Positions 9,692-18,247 of a stretch of DNA of 64,000 nt are shown here, in pieces (positions within the stretch are counted from its first letter, which is position 1; each line of letters starts with the position of its first letter). The stretch is from a bacterium UBP8_UBA817 (GTDB lineage Bacteria > Margulisbacteria > Marinamargulisbacteria > SXXA01 > SICP01), in contig CAMCZW010000003.1 in assembly GCA_945888435.1 (NCBI GenBank), positions 31,983-95,982 of the forward strand, written 5' to 3'. The translations under genes and the position numbers were made by a program. The notes beneath the pieces are model-generated. The model was not told where the DNA came from. It was given only the letters and a program-made list of their open reading frames with translations, and searched no databases.

Positions 9692-11037
9692 TGAGCTCAC
9701 TTAAACGCGGTACAGTTCACGACGTTTTTATTTCTGAATTTAGCCCACACGGTGTAGGCGTTGGCCTGATAGATGGCCGCAGGGTGGGAGTTCCCCAGAC
9801 AATACCAGGGGATCTGGTTCGCGTCAGGATGATGACTGGCCACCATGGGATTAAAATCGGAAAGCTGGTTGAAATATTAACCCCCTCCGTCACCCGATCT
9901 GCCTCTGTTTGCTCTCATTATCCCGATTGCGGGGGCTGCCAACTTATTGATGTGCCGTACGAGCGTCAGTTAGCCATGAAGTCAGAAGTATTTTATTCGG
10001 TCTTTGATGAGTCACTTCACTCGGTTATTCAGCCTATTATCGGAAGCGTAAACTCACAATTTTACCGAAATAAAATGGAGTTCTCCTTTGGGCTTTCTAG
10101 CTCTGGAGAGATTATTATTGGGCTTAAGCGCCGGGGTCAATTTGATCAAGTCGTAGAAATCAAAACCTGCTATCTGCAATCTCAAAAATCGAATGATGTT
10201 ATTCGATTAGTTCAAGCGTACTTTAGAAAAAATCCATTAACGGTATGGGACTATCACCGGTTTCAAGGAATACTTAGATATCTAACGATTCGTGAGTCTA
10301 AATCTACGGGAAAAATGGTCGTAACCTTGGTGGTATCTCAAGAATGCGGTGAAATTCTTCAACCTCTCGCTGTTGAGCTGACCTCCGAAATTTCTGAAGT
10401 CAGTTCAGTATTAATGGCCGTTCATGAAGGTGCTGCCGATACAGCATTTACGACTTCATATGCCCCATTAATTGGATCAGGGCTACTTACGGAGCAACTT
10501 GGCCATCTGAACTTTCAACTTTCTCCTCTCTCTTTTTTTCAGGTTAATCCAGTTCAAGCCAAAATCCTTTATGATTGCGTGCGAAGTGCAGCTAAGTTAA
10601 CCGGATCTGAACGTATTTTAGATTTATATTGTGGGGCAGGGACAATTGGTCTTTATTTGGCCGATCTTGCCAGCTCTGTGATTGGAATTGAAGAAAACCC
10701 GCAGTCCATCCGAGATGCTCAAACTAATTGCAAGCTTAATGGAATCAAAAATGCCCATTTTATTACGGGCAATGTCCGGCAAGTTCTTAAAGAAACTTCA
10801 CTTGGTGCAGATGTGATTGTGGTAGATCCGCCACGAAGCGGTATTGTACCAAAAGCACTTTCTCGTATCCTCGCTATTGGGTCTCCTCGGTTGGTTTATG
10901 TCTCATGTAATCCGGCTAGCTTTTCTGAAAATTTGGCAGGTATTTTTGCAGCGGGATATCGTCTCACTTCGCTTCAGCCTGTTGATATGTTTCCCAATAC
11001 GCTTCACGTGGAATGCGTAGGGACTTTTGAGAAATGA
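9691..11037 (+). CDS. rlmD: 23S rRNA (uracil-C5)-methyltransferase, RlmD/RumA type
   Basis: SAM-dependent RNA m5U methyltransferase. An N-terminal TRAM domain (residues about 1-65) is followed by an iron-sulfur motif with Cys74, Cys80 and Cys83 plus a fourth cysteine near 157 (EIKTCYLQ). The SAM motif DLYCGAGTIGL is near 310, then VVDPPRSGI, and the catalytic-cysteine block YVSCNPASF near 405. These are the hallmarks of RumA-type enzymes; whether it methylates U1939, U747 or another uridine cannot be told from sequence. 448 residues. ATG overlaps the preceding TAA by one base, and its TGA overlaps the ATG of the DCC gene. Confidence 0.92.
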   Translation: MSSLKRGTVHDVFISEFSPHGVGVGLIDGRRVGVPQTIPGDLVRVRMMTGHHGIKIGKLVEILTPSVTRSASVCSHYPDCGGCQLIDVPYERQLAMKSEVFYSVFDESLHSVIQPIIGSVNSQFYRNKMEFSFGLSSSGEIIIGLKRRGQFDQVVEIKTCYLQSQKSNDVIRLVQAYFRKNPLTVWDYHRFQGILRYLTIRESKSTGKMVVTLVVSQECGEILQPLAVELTSEISEVSSVLMAVHEGAADTAFTTSYAPLIGSGLLTEQLGHLNFQLSPLSFFQVNPVQAKILYDCVRSAAKLTGSERILDLYCGAGTIGLYLADLASSVIGIEENPQSIRDAQTNCKLNGIKNAHFITGNVRQVLKETSLGADVIVVDPPRSGIVPKALSRILAIGSPRLVYVSCNPASFSENLAGIFAAGYRLTSLQPVDMFPNTLHVECVGTFEK

Positions 11038-11420
11038 TTTTATTTTATGATGGAAGCTGTGGATTATGTCATCGCTGGGTACGCTTTATTCTTAAGCATG
11101 ACCAGGATTCTAGATTTTCATTTGCTCAGCTTCAGGGTAGTACTGCAAAAAAGTATATCCACGCCTCATTCCGCCAATCCTTGATCTCTGTGGCCCTCTT
11201 CCATAATCAACGCCTCTATATCTACTCTTCTGCCGTCGTAAGGATTTTGTGGTGGCTAGGTGGCCGATGGAAGGTTCTTGGCTGGCTTATCTTCCTCATT
11301 CCATTCCCAATTCGGGATTTTGGATATTTGGTCGTCAGTCAGATGAGATATCGTATTTTTGGTAAATTGGATCAATGCTCTCTCCCCTCGCCTACCCATC
11401 GGAAACAATTTTTGGACTAA
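11034..11420 (+). CDS. DCC family thiol-disulfide oxidoreductase-like protein (DUF393)
   Basis: Small protein beginning LFYDGSCGLCHRWVRF, which is the DGxCxxC signature that names the DCC (DUF393) family, predicted thioredoxin-fold thiol-disulfide oxidoreductases. 128 residues, usual length. It follows the methyltransferase with an ATGA overlap, so it is probably co-transcribed, but that is not informative about its function. Substrate unknown. Confidence 0.85.
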   Translation: MILFYDGSCGLCHRWVRFILKHDQDSRFSFAQLQGSTAKKYIHASFRQSLISVALFHNQRLYIYSSAVVRILWWLGGRWKVLGWLIFLIPFPIRDFGYLVVSQMRYRIFGKLDQCSLPSPTHRKQFLD

Positions 11421-11468
11421 AGGGCATATTGGTTTAACTTTAATATTTTTTGGACATTTTTCTCCTTA

Positions 11469-12284
11469 TGCCAAAAAATCAATCTGCTTGCTGTCTGCGT
11501 TGTCTATGTCTACCCTACTTTTACTTTCTGGGTGTGGTGGTGGAGCATCCAGTAGCGACGACGATAGTGCTTCATTTAATGTCCATGGCCGATTAACTCG
11601 GCCGTCTGAAGGAAGTACCGAAACTGATTTAGGTGATGTTGAATTTGAAGAAGCGACTGCAACTAGCAGTGCAACTGCTGCACCTTCTTTGGAGCCATGG
11701 ATGATCTTTGTCTGCGCTATGTAAATCCAGACATTAATAACAATGGCGTATTGGACGTTGTTGAAGGATTTCGCGATATTTATTTGGATTTTCACAATTG
11801 ATTTCAACCTAGAGTTGGGGGTAGCCCAGTTAGTTTTGCCGATCTTGAAAATGTATTCCTACCCACTAATGCCGAATTTACTTATGTAAATACGGGGGTC
11901 ACTTTTGAGATTTCGAAGGATTCCTACTATTCCCAGTCGTATACCGAGAATCTTCTCTATGAACGATTTCAATTTCCAATTGAGACGATTCAACCACCTG
12001 CTGGAGAATATAATGTTCGTGAAGATGACACGATTAGTGGTGTGAGCTGGAAATGGATGAAAAAGTCAGGTTCTCTGTGGGTTGAAGCAACTTCAACCGA
12101 AATTGAACTGATCGTTTCAGAAAGCGGCGGGTTTGTGAGTACCTATATTGATGGTAACAACATGACTTCAAATAAAAAGATTTCATTTACGCTTCCACGT
12201 GATGTATCCGGTACTATCCCTAGGTCCGATGCTTTACTCGAAAACTTAACAACAAGCGAAGCCGAAGCCATGACGACTCGCTAG
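11469..12284 (+). pseudogene. Decayed secreted lipoprotein gene
   Basis: Three consecutive open segments together describe one lipoprotein of about 270 residues. The ATG at 11469 leads into a run of six A's; with seven A's it would read MPKKSICLLSALSM and continue into the lipobox LLLSGC, followed by a Gly/Ser/Asp-rich linker. The frame is broken again near 11695 (a shift to the frame starting at ATG 11697) and an in-frame TGA stands at 11799-11801, after which the same frame runs open to TAG at 12282-12284. The middle part contains NPDINNNGVLDVVEG, resembling a calcium-binding dockerin/EF-like loop. No family recognised. Homopolymer-linked breaks could also be sequencing errors, but the in-frame TGA is not explained that way. 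Confidence 0.65.
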
Positions 12285-12310
12285 GGATGAGATACTTCGC
12301 GTTTTAATGC

Positions 12311-13903
12311 TTAGTAGACGCCGCTCTTCTTACCGAGAAAGTCTTCGAAGGTCGTATGCTTGTCTCTCATTTTTCCGAGGCCAATCTCGATTATGCGGTT
12401 GGCCACGGTATTGGTGAGCTCAAAGTCATGGGATGTAAAGATAATGCATTCTGGGAATGATTTTAGTCCGTCATTAAGTGATGTAATTGATTCTAAGTCT
12501 AAGTGATCGGTTGGCTCATCAAAAATAAGTACATTGGCCAAATTAAGCATCATCTTTGAAAACATGGCTCTCGCCTTTTCGCCTCCAGATAATACTTTTA
12601 CTTTTTTAGTGACATCATCACCAGAAAATAGCATTCTTCCTAAATAGCCTCGGAGAGTTTGGTTATCTTCAGTGGTTCTATACTGGGTAATCCAGTCCAG
12701 CAATGTCATGTCGTTTTTAAAAAATACGGTGTTATCTTTGGGAGCATAGGCTCTAGTAATGGTTTCGCCCCATTCAATCGTGCCCGAATCTGGAGTAATT
12801 TCCCCAGCTAAAATCTTAAGCAATAAAGTTTTTGCTAAGGGATTTTTGGATAAAATGGCGACCTTGTCATATTTATTAAGTGAAAAAGAGACATCATTTA
12901 ATATTTTTTCTCCGTTTACTGAATGGGTCACATTTTTCAATCTGACAATGGAGCTTCCACAAGGTCTTCCAGGTTTAAACTGGATAAATGGCGTTCGTCT
13001 TGTGGAGACAGGTAATTCTTCAGGTCTAATTTTTTCGATTAATTTTTTACGAGACGTGGCTTGTTTGGATTTAGACGCATTGGCACTAAATCGTCTGATA
13101 AATTCTTCAAGTTCTTTGATTTTTTCCGTGCCTTTTTTATGTTGCTCTTGCTTTTGCATCATGGCCATTTTGCTGGATTGCGACCAAAAGTCATAGTTAC
13201 CGACATAGACCCTAATTTGTCTAAAATCCAAATCTGCAATGTGGGTACACACTTTATTTAAAAAATACCGGTCGTGGGACACAATGATCACAGTATTTTT
13301 AAAGTCCATTAAAAAGTTTTCTAACCATTGTGCTGATTCATAGTCGAGTTGGTTGGTAGGCTCATCTAATAGCAAAATGTCGGGGTTTCCAAACAAGGCT
13401 TGCGCAAGTAGCACCCTGATTTTGTAGCCGGACTCGATGTCTTTCATTAATTTATCGTGAAGTTCAACTTCGATCCCCAAGTCACATAACATGGTGGCCG
13501 CATCAGCTTCGATGGTGTAGCCATCCATTTCGGCATAATGCATTTCAAGCTCGCTGATCCGCATCCCTTCTTCATCATTGAGAGATGGCTTTGAATAGAG
13601 TACATTTCGCTCCGCATAGGTCTCGTATAATTTTTTATGACCCATCAGAACCGCGTCTAGAACTTTGACTTCATCAAAGAAAAACTGGTCTTGGCGTAAT
13701 ACCGAAATCCGTTTTCCTTTTTCAATAATCACGTCGCCTTTTGTGGGCTCAATTTCGCCTGAAAGAATTTTTAAAAAGGTCGATTTTCCGGCGCCGTTAG
13801 CTCCGATTAATCCATAGCAATTTTCATTTACAAATTTGACATTCACATCTTCAAAAAGAATGCTTCCTGCAAATGACAGTGTTAAATTTTGTGTTTCAAT
13901 CAT
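12311..13903 (-). CDS. ABC-F family ATPase (YbiT-like)
   Basis: Soluble tandem ATPase of the ABC-F class, which act on ribosomes (translation factors or antibiotic protection). 530 residues, no membrane segments. First ATPase: Walker A GANGAGKST near residue 37, a non-canonical signature ESGYKIRVLL, Walker B DILLLDEPTNQLD near 180. Then the ABC-F linker (about 250-310). Second ATPase: the Walker A position is degenerate (SKNPLAKT, no GxxxxGKS/T), while the signature LSGGEKARAM and Walker B VLIFDEPTDHLD are intact. Degenerate second P-loops occur in some YbiT-type members, so this looks like subfamily character rather than damage. ATAGGAG precedes the ATG. It stands alone, convergent with the decayed lipoprotein gene and divergent from the hemerythrin gene. 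Confidence 0.9.
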   Translation of the reverse strand: MIETQNLTLSFAGSILFEDVNVKFVNENCYGLIGANGAGKSTFLKILSGEIEPTKGDVIIEKGKRISVLRQDQFFFDEVKVLDAVLMGHKKLYETYAERNVLYSKPSLNDEEGMRISELEMHYAEMDGYTIEADAATMLCDLGIEVELHDKLMKDIESGYKIRVLLAQALFGNPDILLLDEPTNQLDYESAQWLENFLMDFKNTVIIVSHDRYFLNKVCTHIADLDFRQIRVYVGNYDFWSQSSKMAMMQKQEQHKKGTEKIKELEEFIRRFSANASKSKQATSRKKLIEKIRPEELPVSTRRTPFIQFKPGRPCGSSIVRLKNVTHSVNGEKILNDVSFSLNKYDKVAILSKNPLAKTLLLKILAGEITPDSGTIEWGETITRAYAPKDNTVFFKNDMTLLDWITQYRTTEDNQTLRGYLGRMLFSGDDVTKKVKVLSGGEKARAMFSKMMLNLANVLIFDEPTDHLDLESITSLNDGLKSFPECIIFTSHDFELTNTVANRIIEIGLGKMRDKHTTFEDFLGKKSGVY

Positions 13904-13977
13904 CGTGTACTCCTATAGTCACTTAAAAAGGCTTCCTATAGTAGCGCACTTATGAGTGATCGGCTAGAATGCACGTT

Positions 13978-14373
13978 ATGACCATTCAATGGAATGCAGA
14001 ATATTCAGTAGGCGATGATCACATTGACGATCATCATCGGGAAATTTTTCACCTTATCTCTTCTTTGGACGAAGCTGTTCGAAGTAATGATCGGGATCGT
14101 ATTGATGAGATGATTAAATATCTTGAAAACTATACACTCTCCCATTTTCAGGAAGAAGAAGAATTTATGGAGTCTGTAAAATTTGCAGATATTGAGTACC
14201 ACAAGCGTGAACATGATATTTTTAAATTACGGATTCGTGATCTGAGAACTTTTTATACTAACCAAGCGCCTAACACTCACCTGATTTTTCAAATCAGGAA
14301 ATTTGTGGATCGATTGATTGATCATATTATGACTGTAGACTCTAAAATTGCCGGCCATGAGGGAAAGGCATGA
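13978..14373 (+). CDS. Bacteriohemerythrin
   Basis: Di-iron oxygen-binding protein of the hemerythrin family, 131 residues from ATG 13978. The ligand set is visible: HIDDHHREIF (first histidines), HFQEEEEFM (His and Glu), HKREHDIF (two His) and HIMTVD (His and Asp). These proteins store, deliver or sense oxygen, which fits a cell with complex I-based respiration. An ATG at 13969 is an alternative start. No Shine-Dalgarno precedes ATG 13978, but TAGAAT (13965-13970) ends seven bases before it, so the transcript could be leaderless; that is inference. It is linked by an ATGA overlap to the Fur gene. Confidence 0.92.
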   Translation: MTIQWNAEYSVGDDHIDDHHREIFHLISSLDEAVRSNDRDRIDEMIKYLENYTLSHFQEEEEFMESVKFADIEYHKREHDIFKLRIRDLRTFYTNQAPNTHLIFQIRKFVDRLIDHIMTVDSKIAGHEGKA

Positions 14374-14807
14374 AAAAACATATTCAATTATTTGAAGAGT
14401 ACTTAGGCAAAACTGGGGGGCGAGTGACCCAACAAAAGCTTTCGATTTTAGAAGAGATTTATAAAACCCGAACTCACTTTGAAGTCGAGGATTTTATTGA
14501 TCGCATTCGTGCCAAGGATAAAAAGTTTTCCCGTGCGACGGTATACCGGACGATTAAACAATTATTAGATGCTGGTTTGATTCAAAAAATTCTGACCCGT
14601 GATGGCAAAGTCTATTATGAACGCACGCCTGATCATCATCCCCATGACCATTTACTTTGTAATGTCTGCGGTAAAATATTTGAAATTAAAGATGAGGCTG
14701 TGGACACACTCTTATCCCAAGCCTGTGCCGCAATTGGATTTAGACCGGAATATCGCTCACTGCATATTTATGGACAGTGTCAGCGGTGTACTACGGCGAA
14801 GCTTTAA
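14370..14807 (+). CDS. fur: Fur family metal-dependent transcriptional repressor
   Basis: 145-residue regulator of the Fur/PerR/Zur family. N-terminal winged helix includes GGRVTQQKLSILEEI and the recognition helix FSRATVYRTIKQL; the metal part includes the His-rich PDHHPHDHLLCNVC (first CxxC) and a C-terminal CQRC (second CxxC), the structural zinc site. The histidine-rich segment fits iron or zinc sensing. Which metal or peroxide it senses cannot be fixed here. It overlaps the bacteriohemerythrin gene by 4 bases, suggesting that iron/oxygen status and this repressor are co-expressed. Confidence 0.92.
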   Translation: MKKHIQLFEEYLGKTGGRVTQQKLSILEEIYKTRTHFEVEDFIDRIRAKDKKFSRATVYRTIKQLLDAGLIQKILTRDGKVYYERTPDHHPHDHLLCNVCGKIFEIKDEAVDTLLSQACAAIGFRPEYRSLHIYGQCQRCTTAKL

Positions 14808-14831
14808 GGATTAACCTTTTCAATCTCCCAA

Positions 14832-14942
14832 TAACACTCACCCACCAACCTCCCTCTCTATTCTAAAGAGGGAGGCTCAAGGAGTAATACTTCATGCCAG
14901 TTCCCCTCTTTGGAACAGAGAGGGGTTAGTGGTGAGTGTTAA
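14832..14942. repeat. MITE-like element, copy 2
   Basis: Same family as 4552-4643. Left end TAACACTCACCCACCAACC; right end GGTTAGTGGTGAGTGTTAA, with inner arms CTCTCTATTCTAAAGAGGG on the left and CCCCTCTTTGGAACAGAGAG on the right. The left about 44 bases are identical to copy 3. It fills the space between fur and the convergent rlmN, and the stop codon of rlmN (positions 14941-14939 on the minus strand) is formed by its right terminal repeat. It may work as a bidirectional terminator between the two convergent genes. Confidence 0.85.
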
Positions 14943-15994
14943 CTTGCAGTCTTAGGAGCCAAATGACTTTCCCCAAGCTGCCCGCAGGCTGCGGAGATGT
15001 CGTCGCCTTTTCTAAAGCGAATGGTGACGGGTACTTTTTCTCGTTCTAAAAATACTCTGGCTCGATGCAGGACTTTGGTGCTGACCGGCTTAAATGGGAT
15101 TTTATGGTGAGGATTTAAGTTAATGAGGTTGACTTTGGCATCTAGATATTTGGCGAGTCTGGCTAATTCGCGGATGGCTTGATCATCTTCGTTCATTCCA
15201 TCGATGAGGGTATATTCGAGGGTGAGCTTTCGGTTGTGGAGAGACTGGTATTCATGGAGTTTGGTGGCGACTTCCATGATGGGATTCTTTTTTTCAATCG
15301 GCATTAACCGAACTCGTTTTTCTGGGTTGGCATGGCCTACTGAAAACGCCAAATTGATATAGCGTTTTTCGTCGATTAATCGTTGAATGTTTTTGATAAA
15401 TCCAGAAGTGGATACTGTGACTCGGCGTTTACTCATTCCCATTGTGTCGAGCGAAGTCATAAAATCAATGGCCTCAAATACATTGTCAAAATTGAGCATC
15501 GGTTCTCCCATGCCCATAAAGACCAAGTTTCCGATGTGATAGCCTAGGGAGTTTGCAACTAAAACCTGACCAATAATTTCATCGACTTCCAGATTTCTTG
15601 TAAATCCAACTATGCCGGTTAAGCAAAACTTACAATCTACTGGGCAACCACATTGAGAGGAAACACATAGCGTGTAGTAGTCTCTTTCTTTGAGAATGAC
15701 ACTTTCAATTTTCTTGTTATCTTTGAGAGTAATGATTAATTTTATCGCTCGCCCTTCGCCGGAAGGAAGTAATTCAACCGCTTTGAACGGGCTGATTTCG
15801 ATAACTTCTTTTAATTTAAGTTGATTTTGTTTGGAGATATTGACCATCTCTTCAAAGGTCAATTTATTTTTTTTGTAGATCCAGTCCCATAGCTGACCCG
15901 CGACAAAAGGCTGCATTCCTGCATCTTTAATTTTATTTTTAAGTTGTTCTAGTGATAATCCGATGATACTCATGGGGAAGTTAGTTTCTATCAT
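14939..15994 (-). CDS. rlmN: Dual-specificity RNA methyltransferase RlmN
   Basis: Radical-SAM enzyme that makes 2-methyladenosine at A2503 of 23S rRNA and A37 of some tRNAs. 351 residues. The radical-SAM cluster motif QCGCPVDCKFCLTG (CxxxCxxC) is near residue 115, followed by GNLVFMGMGEPMLN, then TVSTSGF and LEYTLIDGMND-like blocks; the C-terminal GDDISAACGQL carries the conserved resolving cysteine. ATG 15973 (MSIIGLS) is an alternative start that trims seven residues. Its last residues and stop lie at the terminal repeat of the MITE-like element, so the C-terminal tail after ACGQL may have been altered by insertion, without touching catalytic residues. Confidence 0.95.
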   Translation of the reverse strand: MIETNFPMSIIGLSLEQLKNKIKDAGMQPFVAGQLWDWIYKKNKLTFEEMVNISKQNQLKLKEVIEISPFKAVELLPSGEGRAIKLIITLKDNKKIESVILKERDYYTLCVSSQCGCPVDCKFCLTGIVGFTRNLEVDEIIGQVLVANSLGYHIGNLVFMGMGEPMLNFDNVFEAIDFMTSLDTMGMSKRRVTVSTSGFIKNIQRLIDEKRYINLAFSVGHANPEKRVRLMPIEKKNPIMEVATKLHEYQSLHNRKLTLEYTLIDGMNEDDQAIRELARLAKYLDAKVNLINLNPHHKIPFKPVSTKVLHRARVFLEREKVPVTIRFRKGDDISAACGQLGESHLAPKTAS

Positions 15995-16060
15995 TTACTT
16001 ATAAAATGCAATTTAAAACAGTGGTATGATACGAACTAGTTTTGCTGAGGAGTTGTTTTT

Positions 16061-17086
16061 ATGAGTGATTTATTGGGTAATCAAGATACGATTCGGGCCT
16101 CTATTGATCAGTTTATTTCTCAATTTGGAGATTTTAAGCATACCGAGGAGCTTAATCAGTCGATTTGGTCGCTATTGAGGTTTTATGAACTTCAAGGCTC
16201 TCCGTCGGATTACAGAATGATGACGACTGTTATTAAGGAAATTCGTAAAACACGTCAGGTCTTTGGTCGATATAACGACCATCGAAAGGTATGCGTCTTT
16301 GGATCAGCCAGAACCCCTCAGGATCATATTGACTTTCAAATGGCTGAGTCTTTTTCACAGGCCATTACAAAAAAAGGGTTCATGATTATTACAGGTGCCG
16401 GTGGTGGAATCATGGAAGCGTGTAATAAAGGATCTGAACTCAATATGAGCTTTGGTCTCAATATTAATTTACCGTTTGAACAAGACCCTAATCCTTATAT
16501 TTCTTCAAGTCCAAAATTAATTGATTATCATTATTTTTTCATCCGTAAACTAGCGTTTATTCGAGAGTCAGATGCGACTGTACTATTTCCTGGTGGATTT
16601 GGGACGCATGATGAAGGCTTTGAAAATTTAACTCTCACCCAAACTGGACGCTGTGCTCCACGTCCTTTGGTGATGATTGCATCTCCGGATAGCACCTATT
16701 GGACTACCTGGCACCAAATGATCCAGACCGAACTTTTAGGCCGTTCTCTTATCTCTCCTGATGATATGCATTTATATAAAGTTGTTGACAATGTTCAGGA
16801 CGCTATTGAGGAAATTACTCAATTTTACAGGGTTTACCATTCCATCAGGTATTTGCCAAATTATACGGTCATGAGACTTGAAACCCCGCTTTCTTCGGAC
16901 TTAATTGATGAAATTAACCAGACATTTAAGCACCTATTATTAGAAGGATCCTTTACTCAAACCACCGCAGCCGAGATTCCAGAAGAAGTTCAACTTTATC
17001 CAGATAAACCTCGCCTAGCATTTCATTTTAACCGTCGGGAATATGGGACTTTACATCACCTAATCCGCCGTATAAATCAGGGGTAA
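16061..17086 (+). CDS. LOG family protein (lysine decarboxylase-like Rossmann fold)
   Basis: 341 residues. VCVFGSARTP, TGAGGGIMEACNKG and the family signature PGGFGTHDEGFE place it in the LOG family; characterised members cleave the N-glycosidic bond of nucleoside monophosphates (PpnN, cytokinin-activating LOG). The protein is longer than plant-type LOG, with about 85 N-terminal and about 85 C-terminal extra residues, nearer to the larger bacterial forms. GAGGAG precedes ATG 16061. It is followed by a 115-base AT-rich gap and the exbB gene. Precise substrate unknown. Confidence 0.85.
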   Translation: MSDLLGNQDTIRASIDQFISQFGDFKHTEELNQSIWSLLRFYELQGSPSDYRMMTTVIKEIRKTRQVFGRYNDHRKVCVFGSARTPQDHIDFQMAESFSQAITKKGFMIITGAGGGIMEACNKGSELNMSFGLNINLPFEQDPNPYISSSPKLIDYHYFFIRKLAFIRESDATVLFPGGFGTHDEGFENLTLTQTGRCAPRPLVMIASPDSTYWTTWHQMIQTELLGRSLISPDDMHLYKVVDNVQDAIEEITQFYRVYHSIRYLPNYTVMRLETPLSSDLIDEINQTFKHLLLEGSFTQTTAAEIPEEVQLYPDKPRLAFHFNRREYGTLHHLIRRINQG

Positions 17087-17201
17087 GCGTCACCTACCCT
17101 AAAATGTAGATTTTTATTTTTTTTCATGGTATTTTGTGTCTGCGATTTTATTACTCCCATAGTTATGTTTAATATTTGTTTTTTGTCATTGGAGGTTATG
17201 T

Positions 17202-17813
17202 ATGCTTATTGAGTGGTTTATGAAGGGGGGGCCCGTCATGTGGGCGCTACTAGGCTGTTCCGTATGGGGCGTGTCGATTATTGTTTATAATTTCTTTTTC
17301 TTGCATTCCAATTCGTTTCCTCATGACTTGGTTTTAGACCGAGTTAAGAGTCAGTTACAATTGTCCGGTAAGGACCGAGTGTTGCAAGATATCAGCTCAT
17401 CCCCTCAGCTTGTTTGGAGAGTATTGCGTCAGGCAATTACATTGTCTGATGGTACAGATCGGGAAGTGCAATACCAAATTGAAGCGACTATGCGTAATGA
17501 AGTTGCTTCGGTTGATCGTAATATGGCAATCTTATCTTCTCTTGTTACCGTCTCTCCTATTTTAGGTTTGATTGGAACAGTGTCAGGATTAATTAAGATT
17601 TTCGGAGTTCTCTCTGGTGGTAATATTGGAGATGCAGCTCAGTTGTCTGGTGGAATTTCTGAGGCCTTGATTGCAACGGCAGTAGGAATGTCTATTTCAG
17701 TTCCGTTTTTAATTGCCTATCAGTATTTCATGTATCGCATGGATTCTTTTTTCTCACAGCTAAGTCAAATTTCGAATGAAGTTATTGGGTATTGTCGGTC
17801 AGGAGGACGGTAA
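17202..17813 (+). CDS. exbB: MotA/TolQ/ExbB proton channel family protein
   Basis: Inner-membrane subunit of a proton-driven TonB- or Tol-type motor. 203 residues with three hydrophobic segments (about 12-32, 110-135, 155-178) and the conserved region VSPILGLIGTVSGLI followed by ISEALIATAVGMSISVP, diagnostic of the family. GGAGG precedes the ATG. The following genes encode an ExbD-like and a TonB-like protein, so an ExbBD-TonB energising complex for outer-membrane transport is the best reading; no TolA/TolB/Pal is adjacent. Confidence 0.9.
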   Translation: MLIEWFMKGGPVMWALLGCSVWGVSIIVYNFFFLHSNSFPHDLVLDRVKSQLQLSGKDRVLQDISSSPQLVWRVLRQAITLSDGTDREVQYQIEATMRNEVASVDRNMAILSSLVTVSPILGLIGTVSGLIKIFGVLSGGNIGDAAQLSGGISEALIATAVGMSISVPFLIAYQYFMYRMDSFFSQLSQISNEVIGYCRSGGR

Positions 17814-17818
17814 CCATT
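17801..17818 (+). promoter_or_regulatory. Strong ribosome binding site pointing to an ATT start for exbD
   Basis: AGGAGG at 17801-17806 is followed nine bases later by ATT (17816-17818) in the exbD frame; there is no ATG, GTG or TTG at a proper distance. The only upstream standard start (TTG 17792) lies before the AGGAGG, which would then be inside the coding sequence. Confidence 0.5.
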
Positions 17819-18247
17819 ATTAATTTAGAATTTCGGCCCCATCGGCGCCGTGCTAAGAATCCAGATATTACACTGACGTCATTTATTGATGTGATCTTTA
17901 CCCTTCTGATTTTTTTTGCGGTCTCCACCACATTCTCCTCAGTCCAAGATGGGATTAAATTAGAGTTGCCTGAAGCCGCTACTGCTGAACATCCTTTTGA
18001 AGGGGTGGTAGTGTCTCTCTCTGAAACCGGTCAGTTATTTTTAGATGGCCGTGAAATCATTGACTTACCCGCTCTTCAATCAGAAGTTACGACGATGGTT
18101 GCGGCGGCTCCTAAACTTGAGGTTGTAGTTCAAGCGCATCGCACTACACCCTATGAGTCCGTTATGTCTGTATTGGATGCAATTCGTTTAGGTGGGTGTT
18201 ATTTAATTGTTCTCGAAGCAAAGCGACTGGCTGTCCCACAAGAATAG
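17816..18247 (+). CDS. exbD: ExbD/TolR family biopolymer transport protein
   Basis: Single-pass inner-membrane partner of ExbB; its helix carries the proton-relay aspartate. The block NPDITLTSFIDVIFTLLIFF contains the membrane helix with the conserved Asp (FIDVIF), preceded by the basic segment RPHRRRAKN. A periplasmic domain follows, with the typical VVVQAHRTTPYESVMSVLDA near the C-terminus. About 143 residues. The start is unusual: ATT at 17816 is the only start-like codon correctly spaced from AGGAGG; TTG 17792 would add eight residues. The 3' end overlaps the tonB frame by about 40 bases. Confidence 0.85.
   Translation: MINLEFRPHRRRAKNPDITLTSFIDVIFTLLIFFAVSTTFSSVQDGIKLELPEAATAEHPFEGVVVSLSETGQLFLDGREIIDLPALQSEVTTMVAAAPKLEVVVQAHRTTPYESVMSVLDAIRLGGCYLIVLEAKRLAVPQE

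Noticed and set aside
11799..11801. In-frame TGA considered as selenocysteine or reassigned codon
   Set aside because: TGA is used as normal stop in lptD, nuoF and others, and the gene has additional frame breaks, so decay is simpler.
17087..17201. AT-rich gap before exbB searched for tRNA, riboswitch or terminator
   Set aside because: Only weak pairing; nothing supportable.
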